Source: Podochytrium sp. JEL0797 (Eukaryota > Chytridiomycota > Chytridiomycetes > Chytridiales > Chytriomycetaceae). From it: a DNA stretch of 28,144 bases. This document shows, one piece after another, positions 1 to 11,300 of this stretch (position 1 is the first letter of the stretch; every line of letters starts with the position of its first letter). Both the position numbers and the translations under genes were made by a program. Location: assembly GCA_027596195.1 (NCBI GenBank), contig JADGJG010000243.1, positions 1-28,144 on the forward strand, read 5' to 3'. The notes under the pieces are model-generated. The model searched no databases. It was not told the DNA's origin and worked only from the letters and a program-made list of their open reading frames with translations.

Positions 1-383
1 ATTTCTTGCGCCCCCCCCCCACCCACCCACCCACCCCTCTGCATAAACAACGCTGTTGAACAGTGGTTTTCGCGATGACTGAAATCCCTCATGGTCCAGG
101 TTTGTACTCCCACACACAAACGAGTGGGTAGTTGGAGGAGGCGGGGTAGCAACAAACAGAGCGTTCTGATCGCATTCCAATGCCCCACGGTGTCGTATAT
201 TTCGAGATATTTTCACCCATTTCTCAATAATAATGAGTTTGTACACTTTCTCTTTCTCTTGCGAGGCCATCTCCTTTCTTCAATTAGGAAGCAAATGGAG
301 ATGGAGATACAAAAAAGCGGGCTTGAACAAGGGGGCCGCAAGGGAAGGTGAAGCGCCCCCACAAAAAAAGATTTCCCAAAAAA
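1..383. other. Left-edge non-coding region upstream of the AVT1-like gene
   Basis: I see no supportable gene here. It opens with a C-rich tract (11-37) and then ordinary sequence leading into the A-rich context of the ATG at 384. It presumably holds the promoter and 5' UTR of the transporter gene, but I recognise no clear TATA box. Short open frames on both strands have no family features. Confidence 0.6.
11..37. repeat. C-tract followed by (ACCC)n simple repeat
   Basis: Ten C residues are followed by four ACCC units. The minus strand therefore reads as runs of three or more G separated by single T, a classic G-quadruplex-capable pattern. A mirror-type G-rich tract lies at the other end of the window (28103-28122). 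Confidence 0.9.
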
Positions 384-3060
384 ATGAACATCCCGCTCCC
401 TGACGGCACGACAACGTCGACACACTTTCGGACACGGACGCACTCTTCTGCGTCAGGCGAGTTGGTTCAGTCGGACACTTCTGCAGCGTGTGGGATGCTT
501 GTTGAGACGCCCGTGGATGGCGACGCGTTTCCAGTTCACTTTGGCGACACTTTGACTTCACAGCGCGCACTCGGCAGCAGCGAGCGACCGCGCGCGGCGT
601 CGTCGTCGCTTTTCCGACGCAGCGTTTCTTCAGCGTCTACTTTGGAGTCGACGAGTCGCAAGTCGCCGTCGCCTTCTTCGACTTCAGGAAACTGGTTCAG
701 CGACTCGTTTCGCTTCGACTCATCCAACGAGGCACCACACGGTGTGACGTCTTCTTCTTCTTCTTCTTCTTCTTCTGCGCATGTGGAACACGCTGCCCAC
801 GTGCCTGCCTCGTCCTCTTCGCCTTCCAAGGTGGCGCAAGACACTTCCTCGCCCGTCTTCCCCGCCCGCCTCGCCTCGCTGCCCCACGCTCAACAATCGA
901 TACCCCATCCACCTCAAAAACACCAACACTCCCACGCCCCAACTCCACCCCGCGTTCTTTCCGCCGCCCCCTCCGTCGAAGATCCCGATCACTCCGAAGA
1001 CAGGGGGTTCTCAAACGCCACCTCAACCGTTCTCCAAGCCACAATCAACTCATCAAACGTCATGCTGGGCATGGGCATCCTGACGCTACCCTACGCCTTC
1101 CACATTACAGGCTGGTTGGTTATCCTGATACCCCCAATGAAAAACTCCAAAATCTGATACCATCCTTCAGGATCTGCGGAATCTCCATGCTGTCCCTCTT
1201 TGCCCTCGCCGCACAATTCACGGCAAAACTCCTCGGAAAATGCATGAACGTCCCCTTTCCCCTCATTGACCCCACCGAAACAACCCCACTCTTGAACCCG
1301 CACCGCCACCGCACGGTGCCCCAAAACTCTCCCACAGCCCGTCTCGCGACCTCCCTCTCAGACATTGTCGAACTTGCTTTTGGACCCTCCGCTCGTCCGT
1401 TTGTTTCGTCCCTGTTTATGCTTGAACTATTTGCCGCCGCCACCGGTCTCATTATCCTTGGCGCCGATTCCATCGCGTCCTTGAACCCTCACTGGCCCCT
1501 CCTCTCCATCAAAATCGTCGTCACCTGCGTCCTCGTCCTCACCACAATGCCCCGCGGCATGGGCTGGCTCGCCTTCGGTTCCCTCGTCGGCCTCCTCACC
1601 CTCCTCTCCCTCTTCTTCATCCTCCTCTTCAACGGCGTCACAACCCAAACCACCCCGGGTTCCCTCTGGTCCCCTTCCCCAACGAACCTATGGCCCGAAG
1701 AAACCTCGGCGTTTGGCGAAGTCAAAAGCATGTGGCTGGCCGCTGGCTTGTTTTGTTTGGGTCTCGATGCGCATGCCGTGTTTCCGAGTATTGTACGCGA
1801 TTTGAAGGTTCCTCAACAGTTTGGGAGCGTCGTTGAGAGGGCGTATGTTGTCAATTGGGGGTTGTATCTTGCGTTTGGGAGTGTGGGGTATTTGATGTTT
1901 GGCAAGGTGAGTCTTTTTTGTTGCGGAGTGTGAGTGTGAGCGAAGCGAACACATCGAGCGCCAGCGAGGTGCGAGGTGTGGCCGCGGGCGGCGGCGCGCG
2001 CTGCGCGTATCAAAAAGAGCGAGCGAAGCGAGCAGATTATACACGAAAATCGTATCAAAAAGAGCAAGCAACTAAAACGCGCGGAGCGCGTATCAAAAGA
2101 GCGAACACGTGGTGTGCCGCGAGGCGCGGCGGCGCGCGCAGCGCGACGCGAGAAGAGTGAGCGGAGCGAACAAGTCATGCACAACGCGCGTATCCAAATG
2201 TTGAGCGAAGCGAGCAGATTATGCATAGAGTGAAAAGATTGTGCGAAGCAAACAGGTTACGCGTATTCTAGACCAAACATCCTACACGTGAATCGCGTAT
2301 CGAAAAGAGTGCGGGTATCAGAAATATGGATGGAATAGAACCCGTTCTTTGCGCGTATCAAATAGAGTGAGCGCATTAGATCCCGCTTCATTGCGTGTAC
2401 CGAATACAGTGGTGGGAGAGCGTGAAGGGGGAGTTCGATTCGCGTGCAAAATCGAAAAAGCGCGTAAATAATATTGGAGGAGTCCCACGTGCGATTTTCG
2501 CTTGCCGTTGTAAATCTCTGATTCCCCACCCCTCTGATCAAAAAAACAAAAACAAATAAAAACAGGACGTTCTTCCACAAGTCACCCAAAACTTTCCCCT
2601 GATTCCAACCTTCAACACAAACCTCACCTCCCTGATCCTCGTCCTCACCGCCCTGAACCCCTTCACAAAATACGCGCTCATCATGGCACCCGTGCATTTC
2701 CAACTCGAAGAAATCCTCCAAATCCCCAACCTCACTCTCCCAGCCTCACACACATTCGTACATCCCTACGGAATCCTGATCCGACTCTTTGTGGGCCTCC
2801 TCGCGATCCTCACGACCATCCAATTCCCCGCATTCCACGTGCTGATTGGCCTCGTGGGAAGCCTGTTCAGTTTCATGGTTGTGGGTGTGATTCCGGCGCT
2901 GTGCTATTTGCGGCTTGGGACGGGCAGTGGGTGGCGGCAGGAGGGGGTTGTGGAGGGGTGTCGCATAACGTGGCGGGAGGCTGTTGCGTGTGTGGTGATT
3001 GTGGTGGGTGCGGTTTGTTTTGGGGCGTTGGGTACTGTTGCATCTTTTTGTTCTGAATAA
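384..3060 (+). CDS. Vacuolar amino-acid transporter, AAAP family (AVT1-like)
   Basis: Predicted polytopic transporter of the amino acid/auxin permease (AAAP, SLC32/36/38-type) family, most like yeast Avt1, which moves neutral amino acids across the vacuolar membrane in exchange for protons. Model: join(384..1114, 1171..1906, 2566..3060), 653 aa. The first ~220 residues are Ser/Thr/Pro-rich and disordered. The family signature of TM1 follows (NSSNVMLGMGILTLPYAF), then further hydrophobic helices, and the C-terminal part has the typical NPFTKYAL segment. Intron 1 (56 bp) splits the Trp codon of HITGW, and splicing gives HITGWICGISML in frame. Intron 2 (659 bp, GTGAGT donor, phase 0) is unusually long and repeat-filled. 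The ATG at 384 is preferred over an in-frame non-ATG start at 348 because of its AAAATG context. Family assignment is firm; the Avt1 subtype and vacuolar location are inferred. Confidence 0.85.
749..777 (+). repeat. TTC/TCT trinucleotide microsatellite inside the AVT1-like gene
   Basis: A run of about nine TCT/TCC-type codons encodes polyserine in the disordered N-terminal tail of the transporter. The length is likely variable between strains, which is an inference. Confidence 0.85.
1907..2565 (+). repeat. Repeat-filled intron 2 of the AVT1-like gene
   Basis: A 659-bp intron, roughly ten times longer than most others here. It is packed with degenerate units built around a GCGCGTATCAAAAAGAG word (near 2003, 2051, 2086, 2185, 2293, 2351) followed by GAGCGAAGCGAGCAGATTAT. 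These are interleaved with GC-only palindromic stretches (about 1980-2005 and 2115-2150). The units are most similar to each other in the first 300 bp and decay toward the 3' side. The intron ends with an A-rich tract and AACAG acceptor. No protein-like frame runs through it. Confidence 0.8.
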
Positions 3061-3231
3061 ATTCATCTTCATATTTTTATGGGAGAAGAATCGTTCGCGA
3101 TATTAATATTAATATTATTCCTACAAAATATACCAAGTCCCCTTTTACTTTCCCCCTCGGGGATTGGCAATCACAAATCGTGCCAAGCCCACAAATTTTT
3201 TCTCCCCAAACGATCTGGGCCTGACAACATC

Positions 3232-5837
3232 ATGGCCAACGTGGACAAGCAATCCATGTGCATCGATCCCCTGAGGGCGTCTCACTCACCTTCTATCCCG
3301 CTCTTTCCGATGGGCCAGTTTGGGACTGAGCGAGGGGTGTGCCCTCGAAGCACCCTCACACTTCCGCCTCTTTCCGTTGGCCACGGCTTTGCCGATCCCT
3401 CGTCCACCACCCAACGAATGGGCATGAATCTCCCCCTCCCATTCCCACAGCAACCTGCCCCGGGATCCTCGCATGCGAGGACACTCCCTCCGCCGTTCGA
3501 CCCTTCCCTCATCACCACTCCGTCAGCCGCATCATATACCCCCCCGCAGTACCCGTCGACTCTTTCTCAGACCACGTCACACCCGTCCGTCGATTACTCG
3601 AACTACAGTCGCTTGAACCCTCTTCGACAAACAAACGTGCCAAACCACATTTCGAACCCCATTCCCCACTTCCAACTGCCCCTCCCGTCCCCTCAATCTC
3701 TCTCCACCCGCACCACCCCTACAACCACAACAACACTTCCTGAGCTCCCGCCTCCAACCTCCTCGCAGTTTGAAGAGTCATCCCAATTCAAACGCCACGA
3801 GTCTCGTTCAGGCCACGTGATGCCTACTGCCACTGCACCCAGCGGCTTGACCGCGTCTCCTCATCCTGCACCAATGCGTCCAGTGGCTCAGGAGTCAGTG
3901 AAATCATATCAATCGCTTCCTCCGCTCCCCGTGGCGATGGGTGCACCGATCCAACCTGCCTCTTTGGCGCTCAAATCTACAACTTCTGTCGCTTCAACAT
4001 CGTTCTATGCGTCTTCCCTTTCGCTGACAACATCTGGCACAACAACCCAACGTGAGTGATTGAACCCTTGGCGTTCAAACCACGTCAGCAATCGCAAAAA
4101 AAATCTCATCACTAAAATTTTTTTCGTGTCGCTCCGCAAAAAAAAGTGACCACCCCCGCACTTTCACCCGAAAGCAATCACCGCAGCGAACCGCCCTCTT
4201 CCCACCAATCCCCACTCGAATACCACCATATCACACCAACACCCCCTCCCGCTCCTCCTCCCATCACTTCCATCAAAACCCCGGCGATCCCATACCGCTT
4301 CGCCTCCGTACACACGGCATCGTCTTCCCCGTTGTTGATCCAACAAGCCCCTGTGAATCCTGTGTGGAAGAAATACCACCCCGTTCAGAAACAGTTTCTG
4401 GCTGCGCTGCATCTCGCGGACGATCCGGTCGAATGTCTCAAAGGGTTCCACCAGTGCGTGCGGAAAGAAACTTCTGAATACCGTGCATCAGCAGCATCCA
4501 GCACTTCCCTCCTCCCCCCCCACCTCACGGAACCCCGCGACCCCCACCTTGCCCCTCGGACGCCGAAACCTCCGAAACCAATCACAATCCACGAACTCGT
4601 GAACCTCCCGCTTTTGGATACCACCGAAACTTGTCTCCACATGTGTGCGAAATGGTGCAAACCGAACGTCATGAAGGCTCTGTTGAGGGTCGGTGCGAAC
4701 GCGAGGATGAGATCTGGGTTCACTTGTCCCCGGTTTCCGTGTTCCAAGAAGCGCGGGGGTAGTGGTAGTGGTGAGGAAGTGGTGGGTGCGGGGAAGGTGG
4801 TGGCGGTTGCTTCACCGCCGCCGGAGCCGGTGCGGGGTGCTGGTGGTGCGGGGAGGAAACGGAAGGTGACGTATGCACAGGATGTGGCGGAGGAGGAACG
4901 GGAGCAGCAGAAAGGGGATCGCGAGCGGAGGTATTTGCACCAGATTCAGCAACAGCAGCAAGATGAATTCAAATGTTCCCAATCGGCTGCGTGTCGTGGT
5001 TGTGTACGGATTGTTCCTGCTTCGGCTGCTGTGAACCGGAGCGGGATTCCCGCCGGTTTGACCCCGTTGCATGTGTTGGCTATGAACCCGAGCGAATGGG
5101 TGGATGTTGATGTGTACCTGTTTCGCGAGATTGTGCAAGGGTTGTGGACCGCGTTGATGGATCGCGATGAAATGACGGGACGGACGTGTTTGCATGTGGC
5201 CGTGTTGACAAAGTGTGGTGGTGGAGGCGCTGCAGCGCTTGTGGAGAGTTTGATTGAAGCTGTCGAGAGTCTCGATGCGGAGGTTGCGGGTATGATGAGG
5301 GGGGTGCGGAAACAGCGGTTGGCGAGTGTGTTGGTTGCGGGGGATTGTGCGGGGAATACGGCCTTGCATGTCGCGTGTGCCATGTGTGATTTGGAGGCTG
5401 TGAGGGCACTTGTGCGGGTGGAGAAGGGTGGGGAAATGGGGCGGGTTGTGGGGACAACGACTGTGGGGTTGTTGAATCGCAATTCTGTGGGTGCGTTTGA
5501 TGTCGTTCGTGCACTTGCTATTGAAACGGTGCATGCGTTGAGATTGCGTGGGGATGAGTTGGAGGCGTGTTTGAAGGGTGTGAGGCATGTGGAGGATGCG
5601 GGGTTGTTTCGGCGACAATTGGTGTGGAGGTTTCAGAATATGAGTGTTCCGTTGCGGTTGAATGAGCAGGAGGCTCTGCGGTTGCGGATGCGTAGGATGT
5701 TGTTGTTGGAAGGGGTGGAGGGGGATGGGGATAGCATTCGGCAAGTGGTCAAGTTGAGGGAGATTGCGTCACTGTTGGTGAAGGGGGAGGGGGTGTTGCA
5801 TGAGTTGTTTGATGTGGTGTTGATGGAAATGAGATGA
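3232..5837 (+). CDS. Ankyrin-repeat protein, possibly Swi6/Mbp1-like cofactor (tandem copy 1)
   Basis: Model: join(3232..4051, 4147..5837), 836 aa; the intron is 95 bp, phase 1, with a GTGAGT donor. The N-terminal ~340 residues are Pro/Ser/Thr-rich and probably disordered. Then come KKYHPVQK (about 346) and ankyrin-type motifs at about 428 (LLDTTETCLHM), 577 (TPLHVLAM), 617 (GRTCLHVAV) and 675 (GNTALHVAC), with long insertions between them. A basic GRKRKV stretch near 508 looks like a nuclear localisation signal. The C terminus (from about 781) is helical and charged. The order of motifs (GRTxLH, a long spacer, GNTALHxA, then a C-terminal helical module) resembles the ankyrin part of Swi6/Mbp1-type G1/S regulators, but there is no APSES/KilA-N DNA-binding domain. 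That functional link is inference; the safe call is a nuclear ankyrin protein. The next gene is its paralog. Confidence 0.75.
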
Positions 5838-5969
5838 TTCCAACGATATATTAATATACATAAATATCCATTGCTTTCTTTTTTTCCTTCTTTTCTATTG
5901 TGAAGAAACTTAGTGAAGAACTTGGTTAAGTTATTCTTTTTGACAGGTGACTCACTGTCACCACAGAAA

Positions 5970-8303
5970 ATGACGCTCGAAACAAACCAGGCGTCCCGTG
6001 ACCCGGCCCAAGCCCCCCAACTTGCACGCCCGCACTCCCGCGGCCCGTCTGTCCCTCCGATTGACTCGATATATCCGGGACAGCAGATGGATGGAGGGAT
6101 GAGCCAACGGAGTTCAAGCACTTTGATGCTGCCGCTTCCGCCGCTTGGCCACAGCTTTGCGGACCCATCTTCAAGCAATCCGGGCACCCAGAGAATGGCA
6201 ATCGCTCTGCCCCTTCCGTTCCCGCAGCAGCCAGCCCCGGGATCTGCGTACACGGGATATTCACCATATACCCCGTTCGACTATTCACAATACAGCCGGT
6301 ATACGCCGCTGGAACCACGACAAGCTGCGCCCAACAACAGCAACAACTTCTCGTCTAGCCGCATAGCCTTCCCGGAACCATCACCTCAGCCGCTTGAACC
6401 TCGGCCTCGACTTCAACCCGAGTACCGCTCCATGGCTTCAGCTTCGGCGTATACTTCCGTACATCATGAGGCCATTCCGTACTCTGCGATGGGTCACGAG
6501 GAACCTCCGATTTCCCAGAATACAGTGCAGGAGCAATCGATCGTGTACCAACCGCTGTACGCGGTCGCCCCGCCGCCATTCGCGCTGCCTCCTGCCCCCG
6601 TCACGAATCTTGCATTCCGCCGCACCTCAGTTCCTGCCGCCCATTTCGCTTCCGAATGTGAGTGTCGGCCCCTCATCGAATCTGGTGGCTTCAAACTCAT
6701 GCCAAAATCAGTAATCACCCCGACCTTGTCGCCCGCATCTGCTGACCCGCACGATCCTCCATCCCGCAAACCTTCCACGCCGCGACTGCATTTCCAAACG
6801 AACACCCCAACTGTGCCGTTTCGCCTGTCCGCGAAAGACGCGTCTCCCGCAACGTGCCCCGTGAACCCGCTCTGGAAAAAATACCACGCGCTTCAGAAAC
6901 GGCTCTTGTCCACCCTGCACATCAAAGACGACCCGATAGCGTGTTTGGATCTGCTCCATGAGTGCGTGAGGGCCGAAGCGAGGGAGTTTGGGGAAGAGGA
7001 TTCGGACTCGGACCCCGAATCGGACGCGGAAACTCTAGCAACCGCAACGGCAGTCAAGAAGGGAATCACAATGTCTCAGTTGGTCAACTTGCCTCTGTTG
7101 GACACCACCGAAACGTTGCTCCACATGGCCGTCAAATGGTGCAAACCGAATGTTGTGAAGGCTTTGTTGAGTGTCGGTGCGAATGCGCGGTTGAGGTCTG
7201 GATTCACTTGTGCGCAGTTTCCGTGTCCCAAGAAACGGAAAGGAACCGCGGGTAGTCCGTCGCGCGTCAACTCGAGGTCGGCTGCTGCTTCGCCTCCTCC
7301 CGAGCCGGAATACACCAATTCTGGAAGAATCACGCGAAAACGCAAGGTCAACTATTCGGAGGATGCGTTGGCCAACAAGCAGTTGACGGTGCAGCAGCAG
7401 CAACAGAAGGACCGGAAGGACGATCAAGATAGTTGCGCGGAGGTGGCGTGTTGTTCTGGGTGCTTTCGGATCGTCTGCGACGAAGGAGTTGTGAACAACA
7501 GTGGGATCGAGCCTTTCTTGACACCGCTTCATATCATGGCGTTATGGCCTGGAGGATGGGTGGGAGCAGAACCTTACCTCTTTCGCGACATTCTTCAAGG
7601 GTTGTGGGGAGCCCTGCTGGATCGCGATTTGTCCGGCCGAACTTTCCTCCATCTTGCCATCACGCGCGCCAAGAATGCCTCGTCCGACGATCATGCCATG
7701 TCGCATGCAAGTGGGATCATGGATTGTCTCATCCAAGGTGTCGAGAGTCTCGATTCGGAGTTGACGACGCAAAAGCAACGACTTTCTTGCTTGCTGGATG
7801 CATCCGATTGTGACGGAAACACTGCCCTTCATGGCGCTTGTTCAGCGGGTGATCTCGAGTGTGTCAAGGTGCTCGTTCGATCCCAGCTCAAAGACTCGAC
7901 GCTCGTGAGTGCAACTGTGGGATTGTTGAATTCCGAATCTCTCAACGCGTTGGATATTGTGGTTTCTGCAGCCCAATCGGTTGTACAAGTGCTGGCATTT
8001 AAGGAGGAGGAACTGGCGTGTTTGAAGGGGGTCGCGTATTCGGACGATGCGCGGATCTTTCGACGAGCTCTGGCGGGCACGTTTCTGAGTGCTCCTGTGG
8101 CCTTGACGGATGTGATTGCTGAAGAGGAGCTCAAGTTTCGCATGCGGAAGTTGGTGTTGTTGGAAGGTATCGAGGGGGAGAGTCTTCAGAAATTGGTCAA
8201 GTTGAGGGAAATCGCGTCGTGCTTAATTCACACTTTGGAGGATATTGTTGACAAGGATGAGGCGTCGGATGAAATGTTTTTTTCGCGTTTGACGCGAGGT
8301 TGA
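5970..8303 (+). CDS. Ankyrin-repeat protein, possibly Swi6/Mbp1-like cofactor (tandem copy 2)
   Basis: Paralog of the preceding gene, sharing blocks such as LPLPFPQQPAPGS, SLxxxLLDTTET-type and GNTALHxAC along the whole length. It reads as one open frame of 777 aa, but I propose an intron at 6658..6711 (54 bp, GTGAGT...ATCAG). It sits at the same place and phase as the intron of copy 1 and joins to LITPTLSP, matching LTTPALSP of copy 1. The spliced product is 759 aa. Ankyrin-type motifs lie at about 358, 498, 537 and 597, a basic RKRKV stretch near 437, a glutamine run (QQQQQ) shortly after it, and the C-terminal helical module from about 699. The ATG at 5970 (GAAAATG) is preferred to one at 5913. 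A 6-bp inverted repeat (GGTGAC...GTCACC, about 5946-5962) lies just upstream. The function is inferred, as for copy 1. Confidence 0.75.
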   Translation: MTLETNQASRDPAQAPQLARPHSRGPSVPPIDSIYPGQQMDGGMSQRSSSTLMLPLPPLGHSFADPSSSNPGTQRMAIALPLPFPQQPAPGSAYTGYSPYTPFDYSQYSRYTPLEPRQAAPNNSNNFSSSRIAFPEPSPQPLEPRPRLQPEYRSMASASAYTSVHHEAIPYSAMGHEEPPISQNTVQEQSIVYQPLYAVAPPPFALPPAPVTNLAFRRTSVPAAHFASECECRPLIESGGFKLMPKSVITPTLSPASADPHDPPSRKPSTPRLHFQTNTPTVPFRLSAKDASPATCPVNPLWKKYHALQKRLLSTLHIKDDPIACLDLLHECVRAEAREFGEEDSDSDPESDAETLATATAVKKGITMSQLVNLPLLDTTETLLHMAVKWCKPNVVKALLSVGANARLRSGFTCAQFPCPKKRKGTAGSPSRVNSRSAAASPPPEPEYTNSGRITRKRKVNYSEDALANKQLTVQQQQQKDRKDDQDSCAEVACCSGCFRIVCDEGVVNNSGIEPFLTPLHIMALWPGGWVGAEPYLFRDILQGLWGALLDRDLSGRTFLHLAITRAKNASSDDHAMSHASGIMDCLIQGVESLDSELTTQKQRLSCLLDASDCDGNTALHGACSAGDLECVKVLVRSQLKDSTLVSATVGLLNSESLNALDIVVSAAQSVVQVLAFKEEELACLKGVAYSDDARIFRRALAGTFLSAPVALTDVIAEEELKFRMRKLVLLEGIEGESLQKLVKLREIASCLIHTLEDIVDKDEASDEMFFSRLTRG
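6658..6711 (+). other. Hidden in-frame intron of tandem copy 2
   Basis: 54 bp beginning GTGAGT and ending TCAG, a multiple of three with no stop codon, so the open frame reads through it. Position and phase (1) match the 95-bp intron of the upstream paralog, and removing it restores the paralogous junction. Retention would add 18 residues. Confidence 0.7.
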
Positions 8304-8363
8304 CGAAAAAAAAAATTGGGGGCTTCTCGAACGCGTTCCAAAATTGGAAAGATTATTTTCAAA

Positions 8364-11300
8364 ATGAGTGAGCAGTCGCCGCCGCCGATAACTTGCCAGA
8401 GAGCAATGAATGATTCATCGCTGCAGTTGCTGAATCGAAATCTCGCTGAGAGTAATGACAAGCCACAGCCGCACACCGACTCAGCCGACACGCTAGCCGC
8501 ATCCACCCATTCGTTAACCACCAAGACCGACAACACGCCCACCTCCCTCCCTTCCCTCGAACAACCAGCTTTTCAACTACAACAAAAATGCAAACCTCGC
8601 AATCCCACCAAGTTGGTTGGGGAATACCCAATCAACAAGTACAACTTTGTATCGGCACGCACAAGCCGCGCAAACTCGGCTGTCCATACCAGCAGAAGAA
8701 ACAGCAAAATTACGCAAATAAGCCCCAACAGTGGATTGGATCCTTCCACGCCCTTGCCGCCCAGTTTTTGCGATTCGATTAAGTACACTTTGCAATGCAT
8801 CACGCGATCTTCCAAACTCGCCTTGGACTCTGGCGATGAAGGCGATGACGAATACGACGAGTACGAAGAATACGTCGATGCTACGCAGCAATGTGGCGAA
8901 GCGGCCAAAAGAATTGATAGCGCGTCGAGTTCGCCCTACACTCCTCGCACGGAAGGAAACTCAGTCTACTTTTCTGCCAGACCTTCGGCAGTGTTGAGAA
9001 AGACTCTTTCGAGCCAAGAAAGGGGCGGGGCTTTCAACATTTCGTTCCTGACTGCCATCAACAACTCGCTCAAGGAAGAAATAGCCTCTCGCCGCTCCAG
9101 CTCCTGCGTGGCAGAATCGAACCCCGACGCTAAACGATTTGAGCCTCGAGTCTTTTCCTCGCCTGGCCAGAGTGCATCCTTCTTTTCGATCGTGGACGCA
9201 GATTCATTGGCAGTGTCGGTTTACTCGGACATGAAACAAGAGTTGATGCATGAGTTGTCGCAGGCAAAGGCGTATGCGGACATTGAGTTGGGAGAACTCC
9301 TTCAAATCGCGGACGCGATCCAATCTCCCGTGTTTTCGAGACAAAATCAAGATGACTTAATGTGTGACGGGTACTGGTCAGCCGAGAGACGATTCAAGCC
9401 TGTGTTGAAGCATGCCAATAGTTGGCCCACTCGCTTGTCTGGTAAGCCAAAAATGAGTATGGTTGTGAGCACTGGAAAATTGACACGCTCTTGAATTCAA
9501 ACAGGAACGTCTCAAGAAGCCATCGTTGAATCACTCCAAAGAACCTTGGCTTCCATTCTCATGACGAGTGCAGCTGCCATGGTTGGCAATTCGCAAGCCA
9601 AAAATTACATGAGAAAGCTCCAAGAACTGCTGTTTCACCAGAGAAAGAGAATCGTTGCGGACAGTACAATCGATGATCTCATCAACAAGGCCATGTTTTC
9701 CTTCTCCTCAGTTTCTCGGGCTTCTGACAATCTGGTAACAGTCCCCTTGAGGTTTTTGGATCTGGTTACTGATTTCGTCGAAAAAACCCGCAGAATCAGC
9801 ACGTGCAACAACTGGATCAGCTGGAAGCCAAAAATTCTCCACATACACGAGATCATCTCACATGGATCGATTCCCCCTCCGAGTCCGACCTCCTCCCTTC
9901 GCTTCCCAAACTCGGGGGTCCCAAATCTGCCAGCTCCAAGAGAATGCTGCAATCAAACATCAGGCCCAGATCCAGCGCCCCAAGTCGCAAGCCCTTGTCG
10001 TCTGCTGTACATGACGCAACGGCGGCGGGCAACAAGTCATTGGGTGTCAAGGCGCCATCCAGAAGACCGAGTACCAGCTCCCCACTCGCTTACACACCCT
10101 GCATTTTCTCCAACGACAACGCTTCCTCGATTCACGATGGCGCGTCGAGCTTCAAAGTCTCTTCCGTTGGATCCGGTTGCACACCCGTATCAGGCGCTTC
10201 GGACATTTCGATTCCAACGACCCCCAAACGAAAACCGTCCAAGAAATTGATTCACACTGCGAGTGAGTCGTCATTGAAATCATTTGGTAGTGGCAGCAGT
10301 GGGCGCGGTGCAGGCAAACAATCACCCGTGTCGAGTTCGTTGAAGCCCTCGTCTGACGCCGGGTTGCCGTCGCCTACTCAGTTGAAAAAGTCGTCCTTTT
10401 CATTGCATAACTCCAAGTTTGGCTCGACGCCGTCGTTGACCGGAAATTCGAAGGGTGACTTGTCCGATGCACTATCTAGCAGCGAGCCAAATTTGTCTAT
10501 GAACACGAGAGCGTTGAGTGGAAGCATGGAGATTTCGCCGCACGACTCGATTTCTGAAACGAGAGAAAGCGTCATGTTGAATGATCGAGGGTCCAAGCGA
10601 TCGTCGGCGATTTTGACTGGGGTGGAAGATTTGAAGTCCGATTCGTCTCTTGCAGACAAGGTGATGAGCCCAAAGCTCAAAAAGAAGGTGAAATTTACAT
10701 TTCTTCGTTTCGTCGGTTTTGTGCGAGGTTTAATCTTCTTGCTTCTTGACCTACAGCCCGTCTTGGCCTTCCTCAAAATGATCTTCAACAACAACAACAG
10801 CGGCAACAGTTCCTCTACCTCCAATAATAGCGACACAACTGCGGGCTCACAATCCGGTTCCCCAATGACTTCAAGCACCCAATTGAATTCGCACAAGCAA
10901 CGCAGCATAACTCTTGGCTCCATCAACATGAGTTCCTCCCTTTCCACATTGGCTTCCGCCACCACTCCATTGAGACAAGGCGACAGTCTCGGCGAGAGAA
11001 GCGATTTGGAGGAATCCGCGATTCCAACCGCATCGCCGTCAGGATCGACTCCCACGAGCAGCACGGTTGTTGGTCCGTCTCCTACCACAGCTGCAGTGTC
11101 GCCCATCACAAATAATGCGTCAGTCGCGTCTCCGCTGGGTTCTCCTGCAATGACCCCGTCGTCCGTTCCTGCCACCATTCTGTGTCGTATTTGTGAGGAG
11201 GACATCAAATCGGATCAGATGGAGGGACATGTCAAGGAATGCTCGTTGACGCATGAATTGAATATGCAAGAGTACAATTACGACCAGAGACTGAAGAAGG

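Noticed and set aside
4812..5744. Long minus-strand open frame (about 310 codons) opposite the first ankyrin gene
   Set aside because: Proline/histidine-rich antisense shadow of a coding exon with no domain features.
10378..11208. Minus-strand open frame (about 276 codons) opposite the Rim15-like gene
   Set aside because: Antisense of the Ser-rich coding region; composition mirrors the sense codons and no family motif is present.
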